A stretch of DNA of 64,000 nt from Aliiroseovarius lamellibrachiae (GCF_018599245.1 NZ_JAHEVJ010000004.1:248001-312000); one strand, 5' to 3'. Counted from the first letter of the stretch, positions 47,272 to 57,158 are shown. Notes: generated by a model from the sequence alone, not told the origin. Numbers and translations: made by a program.

Positions 47272-47662
47272 ATGCTACTCTCCTAATCTGACCTTTGTTG
47301 AATTCGTCTTCAGCTACCCTATCCAGATCAAACCTGCCTTGATCCGGGTCAAAAAATTGTAACGAATTCACCTTCTAAATGGTCAGTTTCGGACAATGTC
47401 GTAAAAAAGAAAATCTCTTGTTAACACCTGTCTGTTCAAAAGGTATCTGTAAACCAGAGCAGTGCTGGAGGCCCCGACGTGACCATCTTTTCTATTCTGA
47501 GCTTTGATCAGATCGCCGCGAGTGTGATTGTCATGGCGTTGTTGTTTGAACTGCGATGGGCCGTGGCAACCCCGCCCCCGCGCAGGGACCACTAACAGCG
47601 GCCAATAGAAGTCGCCCCAGCACAGCAAAAGCCGAGCCAGGGCGAACTTGTTTTCTTGACCC
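47272..47662 (+). other. Intergenic region between ppk2 and the spike-like gene
   Basis: 391 bases holding the ppk2 promoter (minus strand) and a possible 38-codon small ORF listed separately. No further gene, repeat or RNA was recognised. Confidence 0.6.
47479..47595 (+). CDS. Possible small membrane protein
   Basis: GTG-initiated 38-codon ORF with GGAGG seven bases upstream. The product is MTIFSILSFDQIAASVIVMA and continues with a hydrophobic stretch, ending in an Arg/Pro-rich basic tail (PPPRRDH): one plausible TM helix with a cytoplasmic basic end. Too short to judge by composition, and alone between two minus-strand genes. Could be chance. Confidence 0.3.
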   Translation: MTIFSILSFDQIAASVIVMALLFELRWAVATPPPRRDH

Positions 47663-49954
47663 TTAGACCGGGTTATCGGTTCGGATCGTCGCATAGACCT
47701 TGCCACGACAGGCCCGCGGCCATTTCAGCTGTACCAGTTCATTTGAACTGCCCTGTGCAAGCTTGACCAATGGCATCTCGTGCATCGCCGCATTGGCACC
47801 GTCTTTCAGACCATCTTCAAACACCAGCCCAGAACAGCGGCGCGCTTTGCCACCAAAGGGCATGTATTCGCCCGCATCCAAACTCCAGGTCGACGCATTG
47901 CTGTTTTGGCTATACTCCAGCAACACCGGCGAAATTGTTCGCTGATTAACCCCGAAATACGCGTTATTTTCAAAGGTCATATTCCGGTAATTCCAACCAT
48001 TTAACGTCGCATGCGTGGTCGAAACCCCCTCGACGCGGTTAATATTGCCCAAATAGGTGCGGAATGTGTTGTTCGTCACATGGAACCCCGACACATAATG
48101 ACCGGTGCCATAGGGCTTGATGATGATGAAGTTAAACCAAGCCGCCGCATCAATGGTGACAAAGATATTGCCGGTGATGGTCATGCCACCAAAGGAATAC
48201 TCCGAACTGAAGTTGGGCTTCGGGTCATGTTCATTGTTCAACTCCACCGAGCAATTGTCGATGTAATTGCCGGTCAGAACCGTGTTGTTGTTTTCATAGG
48301 TGAAAATCAAACCCGACGTGCGCGGCCCCTTGTCAACTTCGTCCCCCTGGAACATGTGGTTGCCTTGGATGATGTGGTTTGACCCATGCATCACCGCCGT
48401 GCCCCCCATCCGCTGGAATCGGTTGTCACGGATTTTGGCATCATTTGCGTTCATGTTGAATGCAAGGGACTGGCGCGCGGTGGCCGCAAGCCCTTGTTCA
48501 TTCGAAATGAACTGACACCGTTCGATGTGCAAATCCTGACAGCCGCGCCCGATAGAGGTGATGCCACGGTTTTTCGGCTTGATGAAAAAGCAATCCTGGA
48601 AAATCGCATTTTCCCCATCACGCGCCAAACGCACCCCGGACGCTTCGCCGTTACATTGAAACTCAACCTCAGACAGGGTCATCCGATTCACTTTGGTAAA
48701 CCCTGCAAAATCAAGCACATACTTGAAGCGCGTAAACGTATAACTTTGCGAAGAGCTCGCCCCCCATAACCCTTGTGAAAGCGTAATGGAGTTGCTCGCG
48801 ACATCCACATCGCGCACATATACCTCGCGTCCGACACCATTGCCGGTGATCAAATCCCCGCGTTTGATCGAAGCGATATTCGAGACACTGGTCAGTTTGA
48901 ACGGATTGTTGGAATTATAGCTGCCGTTGGCGGTCACACTGCTGGTGTCCCACGCAGGCCCATCAATCACATAGAACTGGCCGTTTTTGATCACCCGGCG
49001 GATTTCGAACTTGGTCATTGTATTGACCGCATCCTGCATATCAATCGGTGCGGTCACATCCAACCGCCGCCCGCACATGTCCAGAACCTCATGGTCCGCA
49101 TAATTCAACAGCGCCTGAAACGCCTTTTTGAACCCCAGCATCTCGTCGCCAAACGCGTCAATATAAGTGGGCAGATCAAAGCTTCGGGTCAGCGACAGAT
49201 AGACGTTGTCAGGCATCGAAATCGTGCCTTCAAAACGCACATCCGAATGTAAGGTCAAGTTCGATGTAATGCGATACACCCCCTCGGGGATCAACACCGT
49301 ACGCCCGTTGGCCGCAGCATCCGCCGCCAAAAACGCATCGCGGTCATTGGTGACACCATCCCCGGCGGCCCCAAAATCGCGCACATCCACCCAGTCCATC
49401 ATATCGCGCAGATACGCACCGGTGATATCCTGAATGACGATCTCATCAATACGGACAATCCCGCCATTGGATCCGGTCATTTCCAACCCAAGATGCGCAT
49501 AGGCCACATCCGCGCCCCAGATCATATCGACCCCATTGCGCGACCCCGATCCGATAATGGCTGAAACTTCAACCACTTCGCCGTATGCTGTTAGCGGAAC
49601 ACTGGGTCCCTGTTCGACATAGCCGGTGGCGTGGCTGCCACCTGACTTCGCCGCCCAGGCCACCGCGCGCACGTTTGGTAACGGGCCGCTCACCGCCTTT
49701 ACCTTGGCTGAAATGCGCAGATAACAGCCCTGTTCAAAGGGGGTCTGGCCCATATAGGTCAGTTTGACATTATCGTCGTTTTTAAAGATTTCCAGACAGC
49801 TGTCAAAATCCTGATCAGCGGGCACCAAAGCGGCATTAAACGCGCCGTCATAGGTGTTGGATCCGGGGGTGCCATCCTCGCTTGACCATACGTTCAGACC
49901 ATCGGCGAAGGGGGGCGGCATGAAAACCACCCCGTCGGTAAGTGCCTTGTTCAT
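47663..49954 (-). CDS. Right-handed beta-helix (pectate-lyase/GH28-related) spike-like protein
   Basis: 763 residues without a signal peptide. Residues about 1-185 form a beta-sandwich or carbohydrate-binding-like region (TPGSNTYDGAFNAALVP, IVRIDEIVIQDI). From about 188 comes a Pectate_lyase_3/GH28-related start (DFGAAGDGVTNDRDAF, VLIPEGVYRI) and then many beta-helix coils rich in Asn (IRDNRFQRMGGTAVMHGSNHIIQGNHMF, VLTGNYIDNCSVELNN). The C-terminal about 60 residues form a separate small domain. Lack of a secretion signal and this architecture suggest a phage or gene-transfer-agent receptor-binding spike rather than a secreted lyase. No other phage gene is adjacent. Confidence 0.78.
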   Translation of the reverse strand: MNKALTDGVVFMPPPFADGLNVWSSEDGTPGSNTYDGAFNAALVPADQDFDSCLEIFKNDDNVKLTYMGQTPFEQGCYLRISAKVKAVSGPLPNVRAVAWAAKSGGSHATGYVEQGPSVPLTAYGEVVEVSAIIGSGSRNGVDMIWGADVAYAHLGLEMTGSNGGIVRIDEIVIQDITGAYLRDMMDWVDVRDFGAAGDGVTNDRDAFLAADAAANGRTVLIPEGVYRITSNLTLHSDVRFEGTISMPDNVYLSLTRSFDLPTYIDAFGDEMLGFKKAFQALLNYADHEVLDMCGRRLDVTAPIDMQDAVNTMTKFEIRRVIKNGQFYVIDGPAWDTSSVTANGSYNSNNPFKLTSVSNIASIKRGDLITGNGVGREVYVRDVDVASNSITLSQGLWGASSSQSYTFTRFKYVLDFAGFTKVNRMTLSEVEFQCNGEASGVRLARDGENAIFQDCFFIKPKNRGITSIGRGCQDLHIERCQFISNEQGLAATARQSLAFNMNANDAKIRDNRFQRMGGTAVMHGSNHIIQGNHMFQGDEVDKGPRTSGLIFTYENNNTVLTGNYIDNCSVELNNEHDPKPNFSSEYSFGGMTITGNIFVTIDAAAWFNFIIIKPYGTGHYVSGFHVTNNTFRTYLGNINRVEGVSTTHATLNGWNYRNMTFENNAYFGVNQRTISPVLLEYSQNSNASTWSLDAGEYMPFGGKARRCSGLVFEDGLKDGANAAMHEMPLVKLAQGSSNELVQLKWPRACRGKVYATIRTDNPV

Positions 49955-50160
49955 TCAATTCCCTTTCAGGTCAATAAATCTGCCAGCCCGGCGGGCCTGC
50001 GATGCGGCAAGGACAAAGCGATGCCCCAACGCGGTCTCATGCGCGGGATGTCGGACACAGCGGTCCGCAACGGGGAAAGAGGTAACAAATGTGGTTTAAC
50101 GCCCGTTAACAGCACCGTGCGCTGCGCGGTGGTACGCAACAGATGGGTGTTTTCAAAAAA

Positions 50161-50213
50161 AGGGGCGCTGCCCCTCGGGCTGCGCCCTCACCCCGAGATA
50201 TTTGAGGCAAGAA
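50161..50213. repeat. Putative interspersed intergenic repeat element
   Basis: The 342-base gap 49955-50296 has no gene. It contains the palindrome AGGGGC-GCT-GCCCCT (50161-50175), then CGGGCTGCGCCC and CCCCGAGATATTTGAGGCAAG. GC-rich hairpin sequence followed by GAGATATTT resembles dispersed intergenic repeats I recall from Rhodobacterales genomes; only this copy is in the window, so the repeat nature is inference. The gap also holds the promoter of the spike-like gene. Confidence 0.45.
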
Positions 50214-50296
50214 AAAAGCAGGATTATTGAAACCGGCGAGCCCCTGACATGGGGTCAGAAGGGGTGGGGGGCGACAATCGTCGGCCCCCACATATC

Positions 50297-51958
50297 TTAT
50301 TTCAAAAGGTCGCCCGCCAGACCGCGTTTGATCAGCGCCACAGTTTCATCCACGCCATAAAGGGCGGCAAAGCTACCGAACCGCGGGCCTTGGCTGGCGC
50401 CCAGAAGCACTTCGTAAAGCGCCTTGAACCAATCGCGCAGGTTTTCAAACCCGTGCAGTTTGCCCACAGCAAAGACGATGGACTGAAGGAATTCATCGGA
50501 TGTGAAATCCACTTCTGGCAAAGGATCGTCATTGCCCATTTGCGCATTTTTGCGGGCGATCACGTCGCGTGCGGTGGCGCTGTCGCCAAAGGCGGCGGCC
50601 AGCTCTTGCAAGGCGGCGCGTTCTTGATCGGAAGGCATGCGGAACACTTTCTCAGGCTCAACAAAGTCCTGATAATATTTCACCGCATAGCCCGCGGCTG
50701 CATCCAGATCCGGGTGCGTGTCGGCCGATGCTTCCGGGGCATAGCGTTTGATAAAGCCCCACAGCTGGTCCTTATCATCAGCAGCGGCCACAGACGCGAG
50801 GTTCAGCAGCATTGAGAACGATACAACCATGTTTGATTGTGGCACATCGCCGCCATGAATATGCCAGACCGGGTTGTTCAACTGCGCCTTAAGGTCTTGT
50901 TTGTGATAGGCTTTCAGCTGTTGATGATATTCATCCATCGCCTTGGGGATCACATCAAAGTGCATCCGTTTTGCCGTTTTGGGCTTAAGATACATAAAGT
51001 AGGACAGGCTTTCGGTGGAGGCATAGGTCAGCCATTCATCAATCGAAATCCCATTACCAGAGGTCTTGGAGATCTTTTGACCATTGGCATCAAGGAACAA
51101 TTCATAGGTGAAATGCTCTGGCGCACGCCAGCCCAGCACACGGCAGATCTTGTCATAGATCGGCGTGTTGGTGGAATGGTCTTTCCCATACATCTCAAAG
51201 TCGACCTCAAGTGCTGCCCAACGGGCGCCGAAATCGGGCTTCCACTGTAGTTTCACATTGCCGCCGGTGACCGGAAGCGTCCATTCTTTGCCGTCTTCGT
51301 CGTCAAAGGTGATGGTGTGGTTCTCTGGGTTCACCTCTTTCATCGGCACGTAAAGCACACGGCCGGTTTCGGGGTGGATCGGCAGGAAAATCGAATAAGT
51401 CTGACGACGCTCTTCCCGAAGGGATTTCAGCATCACCTCCATCACATCATCATATCTCTCAACCGCGCGCTTCAGAACCTCGTCAAACTGACCAGATTTG
51501 TAAAACTCGCGTGCCGAGTAAAATTCGTATTTGAACCCAAAAGTGTCCAAGAACCGGCGCAGCATGGCGTTGTTGTGATGGCCAAAGCTTTCGTGCGTGC
51601 CAAAGGGATCGGGCACCGAGGTCAGCGGCTTTTGCAAATGTTCCTGCAGGCTTTCGGAATTCGGCACATTTCCCGGCACCTTACGCATGCCGTCCAAATC
51701 GTCCGAGAAACAAATCAGCTTGGTCGGAATATCCGAGATCACCTCAAACGCGGTCTGGATCATCGTGGTACGCGCCACCTCGCCAAAGGTGCCGATATGT
51801 GGCAAGCCCGACGGGCCGTACCCGGTTTCAAACAGCACATATCCCTTCTCAGGCGCGCCCTTTTGATAGCGTTTAAGCACCCGGCGCGCTTCTTCAAAGG
51901 GCCAGGCTTTGGACGCCATCGCGGCGTCACGCATCTCAGGACTGATCTGATCCGTCAT
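50297..51958 (-). CDS. lysK: Lysyl-tRNA synthetase, class I
   Basis: 553-residue class I LysRS, the archaeal-type enzyme used by many alphaproteobacteria in place of class II LysS. HIGH-like motif [16 protein letters not shown] and KMSKS-like [23 protein letters not shown] and the C-terminal helical anticodon domain are present. ATG 51958 ([14 protein letters not shown]) is chosen over the frame to 52024. Confidence 0.97.
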   Translation of the reverse strand: MTDQISPEMRDAAMASKAWPFEEARRVLKRYQKGAPEKGYVLFETGYGPSGLPHIGTFGEVARTTMIQTAFEVISDIPTKLICFSDDLDGMRKVPGNVPNSESLQEHLQKPLTSVPDPFGTHESFGHHNNAMLRRFLDTFGFKYEFYSAREFYKSGQFDEVLKRAVERYDDVMEVMLKSLREERRQTYSIFLPIHPETGRVLYVPMKEVNPENHTITFDDEDGKEWTLPVTGGNVKLQWKPDFGARWAALEVDFEMYGKDHSTNTPIYDKICRVLGWRAPEHFTYELFLDANGQKISKTSGNGISIDEWLTYASTESLSYFMYLKPKTAKRMHFDVIPKAMDEYHQQLKAYHKQDLKAQLNNPVWHIHGGDVPQSNMVVSFSMLLNLASVAAADDKDQLWGFIKRYAPEASADTHPDLDAAAGYAVKYYQDFVEPEKVFRMPSDQERAALQELAAAFGDSATARDVIARKNAQMGNDDPLPEVDFTSDEFLQSIVFAVGKLHGFENLRDWFKALYEVLLGASQGPRFGSFAALYGVDETVALIKRGLAGDLLK

Positions 51959-52086
51959 CTGCTGTTTCCTTACATATCCATCGGCGCACATCCGCCCCAA
52001 TCGGGGCCCAATGCCCCCAAACATCTCTCCCTATTGCGATGACGGCGTTAGGTCAATATTCTGCACCGCAACAAAAGGAGCCACCT

Positions 52087-52509
52087 GTGCAAGATATCCC
52101 CCATTCGCTGACCGCCCAAGACAGCCTGATCGCCGTTATGATGGCTGTTTCAGCCTCGGACGAAGAGATTACCTCCGCCGAGCTTTTGACCATTGAGCGC
52201 GTCGTGAATCACCTGCCTGTGTTTGCAGGCTATGACCCCGACCGGGTCAAAAACGTGTCCCAAACCGTGTTTGACCTTTTTGCGGTTGAGGACGGGCTGG
52301 ATGCGCTTTTCGGCCTCGTGCGCGACAACCTTCCCGAAGCCCTCTTTGAAACCGCCTATGCGCTGGCCTGTGATGTGGCGGCCTCGGACGGTGTTCTACA
52401 AGGGCCAGAGCTGCGGATCCTGGAAGAAATCCGCTATGAACTGAGCATCGACCGCCTGCACGCCGCCGCCATTGAACGCGGTGCGCGCGCGCGACATATG
52501 ACACTGTAA
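52087..52509 (+). CDS. TerB-family protein
   Basis: 140-residue all-helical protein of the tellurite-resistance TerB/TerB-like superfamily: AVMMAVSASDEEITSAELLTIERVV and ALACDVAASDGVLQGPELRILEEIRYEL are its two pseudo-repeats with acidic metal-binding-type positions. GTG 52087 with AAAGGAG 7 bases before is preferred to ATG 52039. No other ter genes are near, so a role in tellurite resistance should not be assumed. Confidence 0.85.
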   Translation: MQDIPHSLTAQDSLIAVMMAVSASDEEITSAELLTIERVVNHLPVFAGYDPDRVKNVSQTVFDLFAVEDGLDALFGLVRDNLPEALFETAYALACDVAASDGVLQGPELRILEEIRYELSIDRLHAAAIERGARARHMTL

Positions 52510-52555
52510 GCGCCGCGCCCCCAAGCGAAGTTCAGGACAGACAAAGACGGTTTCG

Positions 52556-52583
52556 AAAGGCCTCGCATTGCGGGGCCTTTTGT
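52556..52583 (+). terminator. Intrinsic terminator after the TerB-like gene
   Basis: AAAGGCCTCGCA (52556-52567) against TGCGGGGCCTTT (52569-52580) with one G-T wobble, followed by TTGTTT. The central pairs must open to form a loop. Confidence 0.75.
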
Positions 52584-52753
52584 TTGCCTTTCACCTCAGA
52601 ACCCCCTTCGTAAATTTCTGCACCAAATCGCCCCTGTTTCCGCTCGCGGTGCTGGCATAACCCTCTGCAATGTTTCAAAAGTGACCAATCGAGTCGCTTG
52701 GGCCGGTTTACGCCCCCATGCCCCCCTCATCTTGTCTGCAGAGGAAAAATGAG

Positions 52754-54049
52754 ATGACCACCTCCCCCAATATTGATGACACCCCCCCATCAGATATGAC
52801 CACAACCGAGTATAGATTCGGGGTGGGCCAGGCGCTGATTGGCGCGCAAATGCTGTTTGTGGCCTTTGGGGCGCTGGTTCTGGTGCCGCTGCTTACAGGG
52901 CTTGATCCCTCGGTGGCTTTGTTCACGGCGGGCCTTGGCACGTTGATCTTCCAAATCACCACCCGTGGGCAGGTCCCCGTCTTTCTCGCCTCATCTTTCG
53001 CTTTCATCGCGCCGATCATCTACGGCGTGCAAACATGGGGGCTGGCGGCCACAACCGGGGGCTTGGCGGCCGCCGGTCTTTTATATGTCGCGCTCAGCTT
53101 TGCCATCCGCATCTTTGGCGCGGGTTTTTTGCATAAAATCCTGCCACCCGTTGTGGTTGGCCCGGTCATCATGGTCATCGGCCTGTCACTGGCACCAGTG
53201 GCGGTGAACATGGCCACGGGTGTTGCAGGGGACGCGCAGATCGTTCCCAAAGGTATCGCGCTGACGCTGGCGCTGATCGCGCTTGGCGCCACCATGATCA
53301 CCGCCATTCTTGGCCGTGGCATCATGCGTGTGGTGCCAATTATCGTAGGCGTGATAGCGGGTTACGTGGCGGCCCTTGTCATTGGCATGATGACCGGCGA
53401 AAGCCTGATCAACACCGCCCCCATGGCGGATGCCGCTTGGTTTGCCCTGCCGAATTTTGTTCGGCCCGAGTTTAACCTCGCCGCGATCCTCTTTATCCTT
53501 CCTGTCGCCATCGCCCCCGCCATTGAGCATTTCGGCGACATCATGGCCATCAGCAGCGTGACCAAACGCGACTATATGGAAAAGCCCGGCATTCAAAACA
53601 CCATGCTCGGGGACGGTCTTGCCACCACGGCGGCGGGGCTTTTGGGCGGCCCCCCCAACACCACCTATTCCGAAGTGACCGGTGCCGTGACGCTGACCCG
53701 CGCCTTTAACCCAGCGATCATGACATGGGCGGCGATCTTCGCCATCGCCCTGTCGTTTGTCGGCAAACTCAGCGGCGCGCTTGCCTCAATCCCGATGCCG
53801 GTGATGGGCGGTATTATGATCCTGCTGTTTGGCATGGTGACGGTTGTTGGTCTGTCGGTCGTGGCAAAGCTTGGCGACAGATTGGTCGAGGCGCGCAATA
53901 TGGTGATTGTGTCAACGGTGTTGATCATCGGGCTTGGCGGCCTGACGCTCAGCTTTGGTGAGGGCTTCACCCTCGCGGGGATCGGCCTGTCGGGTGTCAC
54001 GGGTTTGGTTCTGAACCTGATCTTGCCCCGCGCAAAAGAAGAGGCCTAA
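52754..54049 (+). CDS. uraA: Uracil-xanthine permease (UraA-type)
   Basis: 431-residue nucleobase-cation symporter-2 protein with about 14 TM segments: VLVPLLTGLDPSVALFTAGLGT, FLASSFAFIAPI, the substrate-binding APAIEHFGDIMAIS (conserved Glu and His), NTTYSEVTGAVTLTRAF and GGIMILLFGM. Closest in pattern to uracil permeases. ATG 52754 (GAGGAAAAATGAG upstream) is used; ATG 52796 is an alternative. Confidence 0.92.
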   Translation: MTTSPNIDDTPPSDMTTTEYRFGVGQALIGAQMLFVAFGALVLVPLLTGLDPSVALFTAGLGTLIFQITTRGQVPVFLASSFAFIAPIIYGVQTWGLAATTGGLAAAGLLYVALSFAIRIFGAGFLHKILPPVVVGPVIMVIGLSLAPVAVNMATGVAGDAQIVPKGIALTLALIALGATMITAILGRGIMRVVPIIVGVIAGYVAALVIGMMTGESLINTAPMADAAWFALPNFVRPEFNLAAILFILPVAIAPAIEHFGDIMAISSVTKRDYMEKPGIQNTMLGDGLATTAAGLLGGPPNTTYSEVTGAVTLTRAFNPAIMTWAAIFAIALSFVGKLSGALASIPMPVMGGIMILLFGMVTVVGLSVVAKLGDRLVEARNMVIVSTVLIIGLGGLTLSFGEGFTLAGIGLSGVTGLVLNLILPRAKEEA

Positions 54050-54190
54050 TCGCCCCACGCCCATCTGCAATACTCAGAACGTCGCGCAGCCATCCCGGAG
54101 GCGCGGCGTTTTACGTTTGAGACACAAAGGCGTGATCCCCCCGATCTTGAAGGGCGGTGGGAAAGCCCCATATTCTGCTGACCAAAACCT

Positions 54191-54235
54191 TAAAGAGTTT
54201 AAACTTTCGCTGTTTTAACCTTTAAAGAGTTTAAA
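54191..54235. repeat. Two direct copies of a palindromic 13-mer upstream of the GST gene
   Basis: TAAAGAGTTTAAA occurs at 54191-54203 and 54223-54235, 32 bases apart (about three helical turns). Each is near-palindromic (TTTAAA-GAG-TTTAAA in the second copy). They end 15 bases before the GST start codon, so a dimeric regulator could bind both on one DNA face. A related CTTTAAAGTTA recurs inside the first codons. Confidence 0.8.
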
Positions 54236-54249
54236 GTTAGGGGATCAAA

Positions 54250-54948
54250 ATGTTGCAAGACTTTAAAGTTACCAAGCGCTGGCCCGCCGCCAACCCGGAT
54301 GTCATTCAGCTCTATTCACTGCCCACACCAAACGGCGTGAAAGTGTCCGCGATGCTCGAAGAAACCGGTCTGGCGTATGAGCCGCATCTGGTCAGCTTCG
54401 CCAGTGATGATCAACTCACACCTGAGTTTCTGTCGCTTAATCCCAACAATAAAATCCCCGCAATCATTGACCCAAATGGTCCAGACGGCGCGCCGCTCCC
54501 ATTATGGGAAAGTGGCGCCATCTTAATTTATCTCGCTGAAAAATCGGGGAAATTCCTGCCAGAAGATCCCGCAAAGAAAGCAGAAACCTTGCAATGGTTG
54601 ATGTGGCAAATGGGCGGTTTGGGTCCAATGCTTGGCCAATTTGGGTTCTTCCACGCCTTTGCCGGTAAAGAGATCGAAGACAAACGTCCGCGTGATCGTT
54701 ACCTGACCGAAGGCAAACGCCTGTTGGGTGTTTTGGACGCGCGCCTTGAGGGTCGCGACTTTATTATGGGCGAAGATTACACCATCGCCGACATCGCCGC
54801 CTGGCCGTGGATCCGCGCCATCTTGACCGCGTATAACGCAGCGGAAGAGATGGAATTATCAAGCTTTTCCAATGTGATGCGCTGGTATGAGACCTGTTCT
54901 TCACGTCCCGCGTCACACGCGGCGGTGAACATTCCGCCACGGCCTTGA
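54250..54948 (+). CDS. Glutathione S-transferase family protein (YghU/YfcG-like)
   Basis: 232 residues. Thioredoxin-fold N-terminal half (VIQLYSLPTPNGVKVSAMLEETGL, with the Thr/Asn catalytic-type TPNG and WESGAILIYLAEKSGKF that binds glutathione gamma-Glu). Helical C-terminal half with MGEDYTIADIAAWPW. The TPNGxK pattern is that of the Nu-class YghU/YfcG enzymes with disulfide-bond reductase activity. ATG 54250 lies 15 bases after an unusual pair of direct repeats. Confidence 0.92.
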   Translation: MLQDFKVTKRWPAANPDVIQLYSLPTPNGVKVSAMLEETGLAYEPHLVSFASDDQLTPEFLSLNPNNKIPAIIDPNGPDGAPLPLWESGAILIYLAEKSGKFLPEDPAKKAETLQWLMWQMGGLGPMLGQFGFFHAFAGKEIEDKRPRDRYLTEGKRLLGVLDARLEGRDFIMGEDYTIADIAAWPWIRAILTAYNAAEEMELSSFSNVMRWYETCSSRPASHAAVNIPPRP

Positions 54949-54962
54949 CACCAAAAGCGAGG

Positions 54963-56453
54963 TCATGTGCCGTACAGCGTGGCCCAGCGATTGATCAGTT
55001 TATATTGGAGCAGGCGTGATCGTCTGCTCCACCCTTTTGCGCCCTGCGGACGTTCACGATCCGCCCGTTTAATCCCCCGGCGTTGCTTGAGATCCGCGGT
55101 GAAAATCGCAAACACCATGGGCGTTCCATCCGCACCAACAATATATCCGGCCAACGCGCTTACAAAATTGAGTGTGCCGGTTTTTGCGCGTACCTTATAG
55201 GCTGCAGATTTGATCGTTTTCCCGTCTTGCCCGCGCGCAGGGATTTCCTTCATCAACCCATGCAACGGGCCGTTTGCGCCCAATGAAACAAGGGCATTCA
55301 CCATATCTTGCGCCGAAATTCGCGACGCATCGGACAGGCCGGAATGATCCACAAACTTTGCAGACTTCGCCCCCAAATTGCTTTGCACCCAAGCTGACAT
55401 TTCGCGGGCCGAGGCCGACAGGGAACTGGGCGCCCCCCCCCGTTTTTGCGTGGCCGACAAGCCAATCACTTCCGCTGTCAGGTTGGTAGAATACTTCAAC
55501 ATGCTACGCGCTATATCGCTAAGGGGCGCGCTGGAATGCGACGCCACCACCGTCCCTTTCGGCATCTTTCGTGCCGCCTTCGGTTTTGACAACCGGATCC
55601 CCTGAGATCGCGCCAGAACCTGAAACACCTCTGCGGCATAAAGATCCGGTCGCCGCACAGGCAGCCAGCGTGATCCCCCTTTGCCCAAAGCCCCCTTGGC
55701 CACGGTCCAATTGTCCACACCAGAGGACGCCTTGTAGGTGTAAACCGGCAAGCTTCTGTTCACGATTTTCATTCGGGACATAGACACCGCTGGGCGAAAA
55801 TGATCCGACCGCGCATCCATCGCCACCGAATAACCTTCCCCGGAGCGTTTCCACTCGAAATGGACACGGTTATGGTTCAGGTTAAGCCCCGAGATTGCAG
55901 GATTATATCCCAGATGATCTGGTTGATCCGGGTCGATTGCGGCCACATATGGAAGCGCCGCAGAATAGACTTTAAAGCCCCCCGACAGGCCGGTAATACC
56001 TTTTGCTTTCAACGACTTCACAAGTTGAGCCAACCCATCGGTATCCAGCACAGGATCCGCCCCCCCGACCAAGACCAGATCCCCCTGTATCTTGCCAGAT
56101 TTGATCGGCCCTGTGGCAACCACCTGTGTGGAAAATCGATGCCCCGCTCCCAGATGAGCCAACCCATAGGCCGTCGTGATCGACTTGGCCACCGATGCGG
56201 GCGGCAAACCAGTGTTCGGGTTGCGGGCCTCAAGCACCAGTCCGGTACGTGCATCCGCAACCACATAACCGATCTCACCGCTCAAGTTTGCCTGCGCAAT
56301 GAGTGCGTCAACGGGGGACACTGTCCGCTTGATGAAATCCGTGGGCCGTGACGGTGGAACCAAACTGGTAATGGGGGCATCTGCGAGGGCCGCCCAGCCC
56401 AGCCCGCTGCCCAATCCCGCCAAAAGAGCGCGTCTTGTAATTGTCTTTATCAT
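54963..56453 (-). CDS. dacB: D-alanyl-D-alanine carboxypeptidase/endopeptidase (PBP4, S13)
   Basis: 496-residue penicillin-binding protein 4 family enzyme that trims and cleaves peptide cross-links in the periplasm. TAT-like or signal N-terminus (TITRRALLAGLGSGLG), nucleophile motif SVAK near residue 87, SxN as YSTNLTAEV, and KTG in RAKTGTLNFVSALAGY, with the S13-specific insert domain between. ATG 56453 is chosen. It converges with the GST gene (14-base gap). Confidence 0.93.
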   Translation of the reverse strand: MIKTITRRALLAGLGSGLGWAALADAPITSLVPPSRPTDFIKRTVSPVDALIAQANLSGEIGYVVADARTGLVLEARNPNTGLPPASVAKSITTAYGLAHLGAGHRFSTQVVATGPIKSGKIQGDLVLVGGADPVLDTDGLAQLVKSLKAKGITGLSGGFKVYSAALPYVAAIDPDQPDHLGYNPAISGLNLNHNRVHFEWKRSGEGYSVAMDARSDHFRPAVSMSRMKIVNRSLPVYTYKASSGVDNWTVAKGALGKGGSRWLPVRRPDLYAAEVFQVLARSQGIRLSKPKAARKMPKGTVVASHSSAPLSDIARSMLKYSTNLTAEVIGLSATQKRGGAPSSLSASAREMSAWVQSNLGAKSAKFVDHSGLSDASRISAQDMVNALVSLGANGPLHGLMKEIPARGQDGKTIKSAAYKVRAKTGTLNFVSALAGYIVGADGTPMVFAIFTADLKQRRGIKRADRERPQGAKGWSRRSRLLQYKLINRWATLYGT

Positions 56454-56549
56454 GTGGCGAGTTAACCCGCTCGGCACAACCAATTCAAGACAAGATCAAT
56501 GGGCAAATGGTCACAATATCAGGCCGGATATCACAAACATTACGATGTC

Positions 56550-57158
56550 TCACCACTTCCCATCCGCACGAATTTGGGTCGAGGACACGTTAACCATCGG
56601 GACGTTCACCAGGCACCAGCACGGAGCAGGCATTTGCGCCAATGCCCGCGCATCTCGCCCCCGCAATCGTGACGTGCGATAGATCGACGCCGCAGGCGAC
56701 ATACGCGCCGCCACCCGGTCGCCCGGACGGGCGATAACGCCAATCGGGACATTGTCCATAATCCACTGCCACCGATCCCAATGGTGAAAATCGGTCAGAT
56801 TGTCCGCCCCCATGAGCCAGACAAACCTGACATTGGGATAGAGCTTCTTCAAGGCTGCTAGGGTTTCAGCGGTGTACCGCGTGCCGGTTTTGGCCTCGAT
56901 ATCTGTGACTTTCACCCGTGGATGTAGCATTTTCTGACGCGCATGTGCCAAGCGTTGCACCATCGGCGCAGGGCCTTGTGATTTCAAGGGGTTGCCCGGT
57001 GTGACCAGCCACCACACTTGATCCAAGCCAAACCGCTTTAACGCCTCACGCGTCAAATGCACATGTCCCTCATGGGCTGGATCAAAAGACCCGCCCAACA
57101 GGCCAATGACCTGGCCGGGATGTGCATATGGCAAATTATATCGCAAATTATCCGTCAT
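56550..57158 (-). CDS. nadD: Nicotinate-nucleotide adenylyltransferase
   Basis: 202-residue NaMN adenylyltransferase of NAD synthesis. Nucleotidyl-transferase [14 protein letters not shown] (T/HxGH), [20 protein letters not shown], and C-terminal [12 protein letters not shown] (ISSTxIR-type). ATG 57158. Divergent from ettA (89-base gap). dacB follows downstream on the same strand. Confidence 0.95.
   Translation of the reverse strand: MTDNLRYNLPYAHPGQVIGLLGGSFDPAHEGHVHLTREALKRFGLDQVWWLVTPGNPLKSQGPAPMVQRLAHARQKMLHPRVKVTDIEAKTGTRYTAETLAALKKLYPNVRFVWLMGADNLTDFHHWDRWQWIMDNVPIGVIARPGDRVAARMSPAASIYRTSRLRGRDARALAQMPAPCWCLVNVPMVNVSSTQIRADGKW

Noticed and set aside
47663-49954. Prophage region
   Set aside because: No capsid, portal, terminase, integrase or lysis genes on either side; only the spike-like gene is phage-like.
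52087-52509. Tellurite resistance determinant
   Set aside because: Only a lone TerB-like domain; no terC, terD, terE or terZ neighbours.
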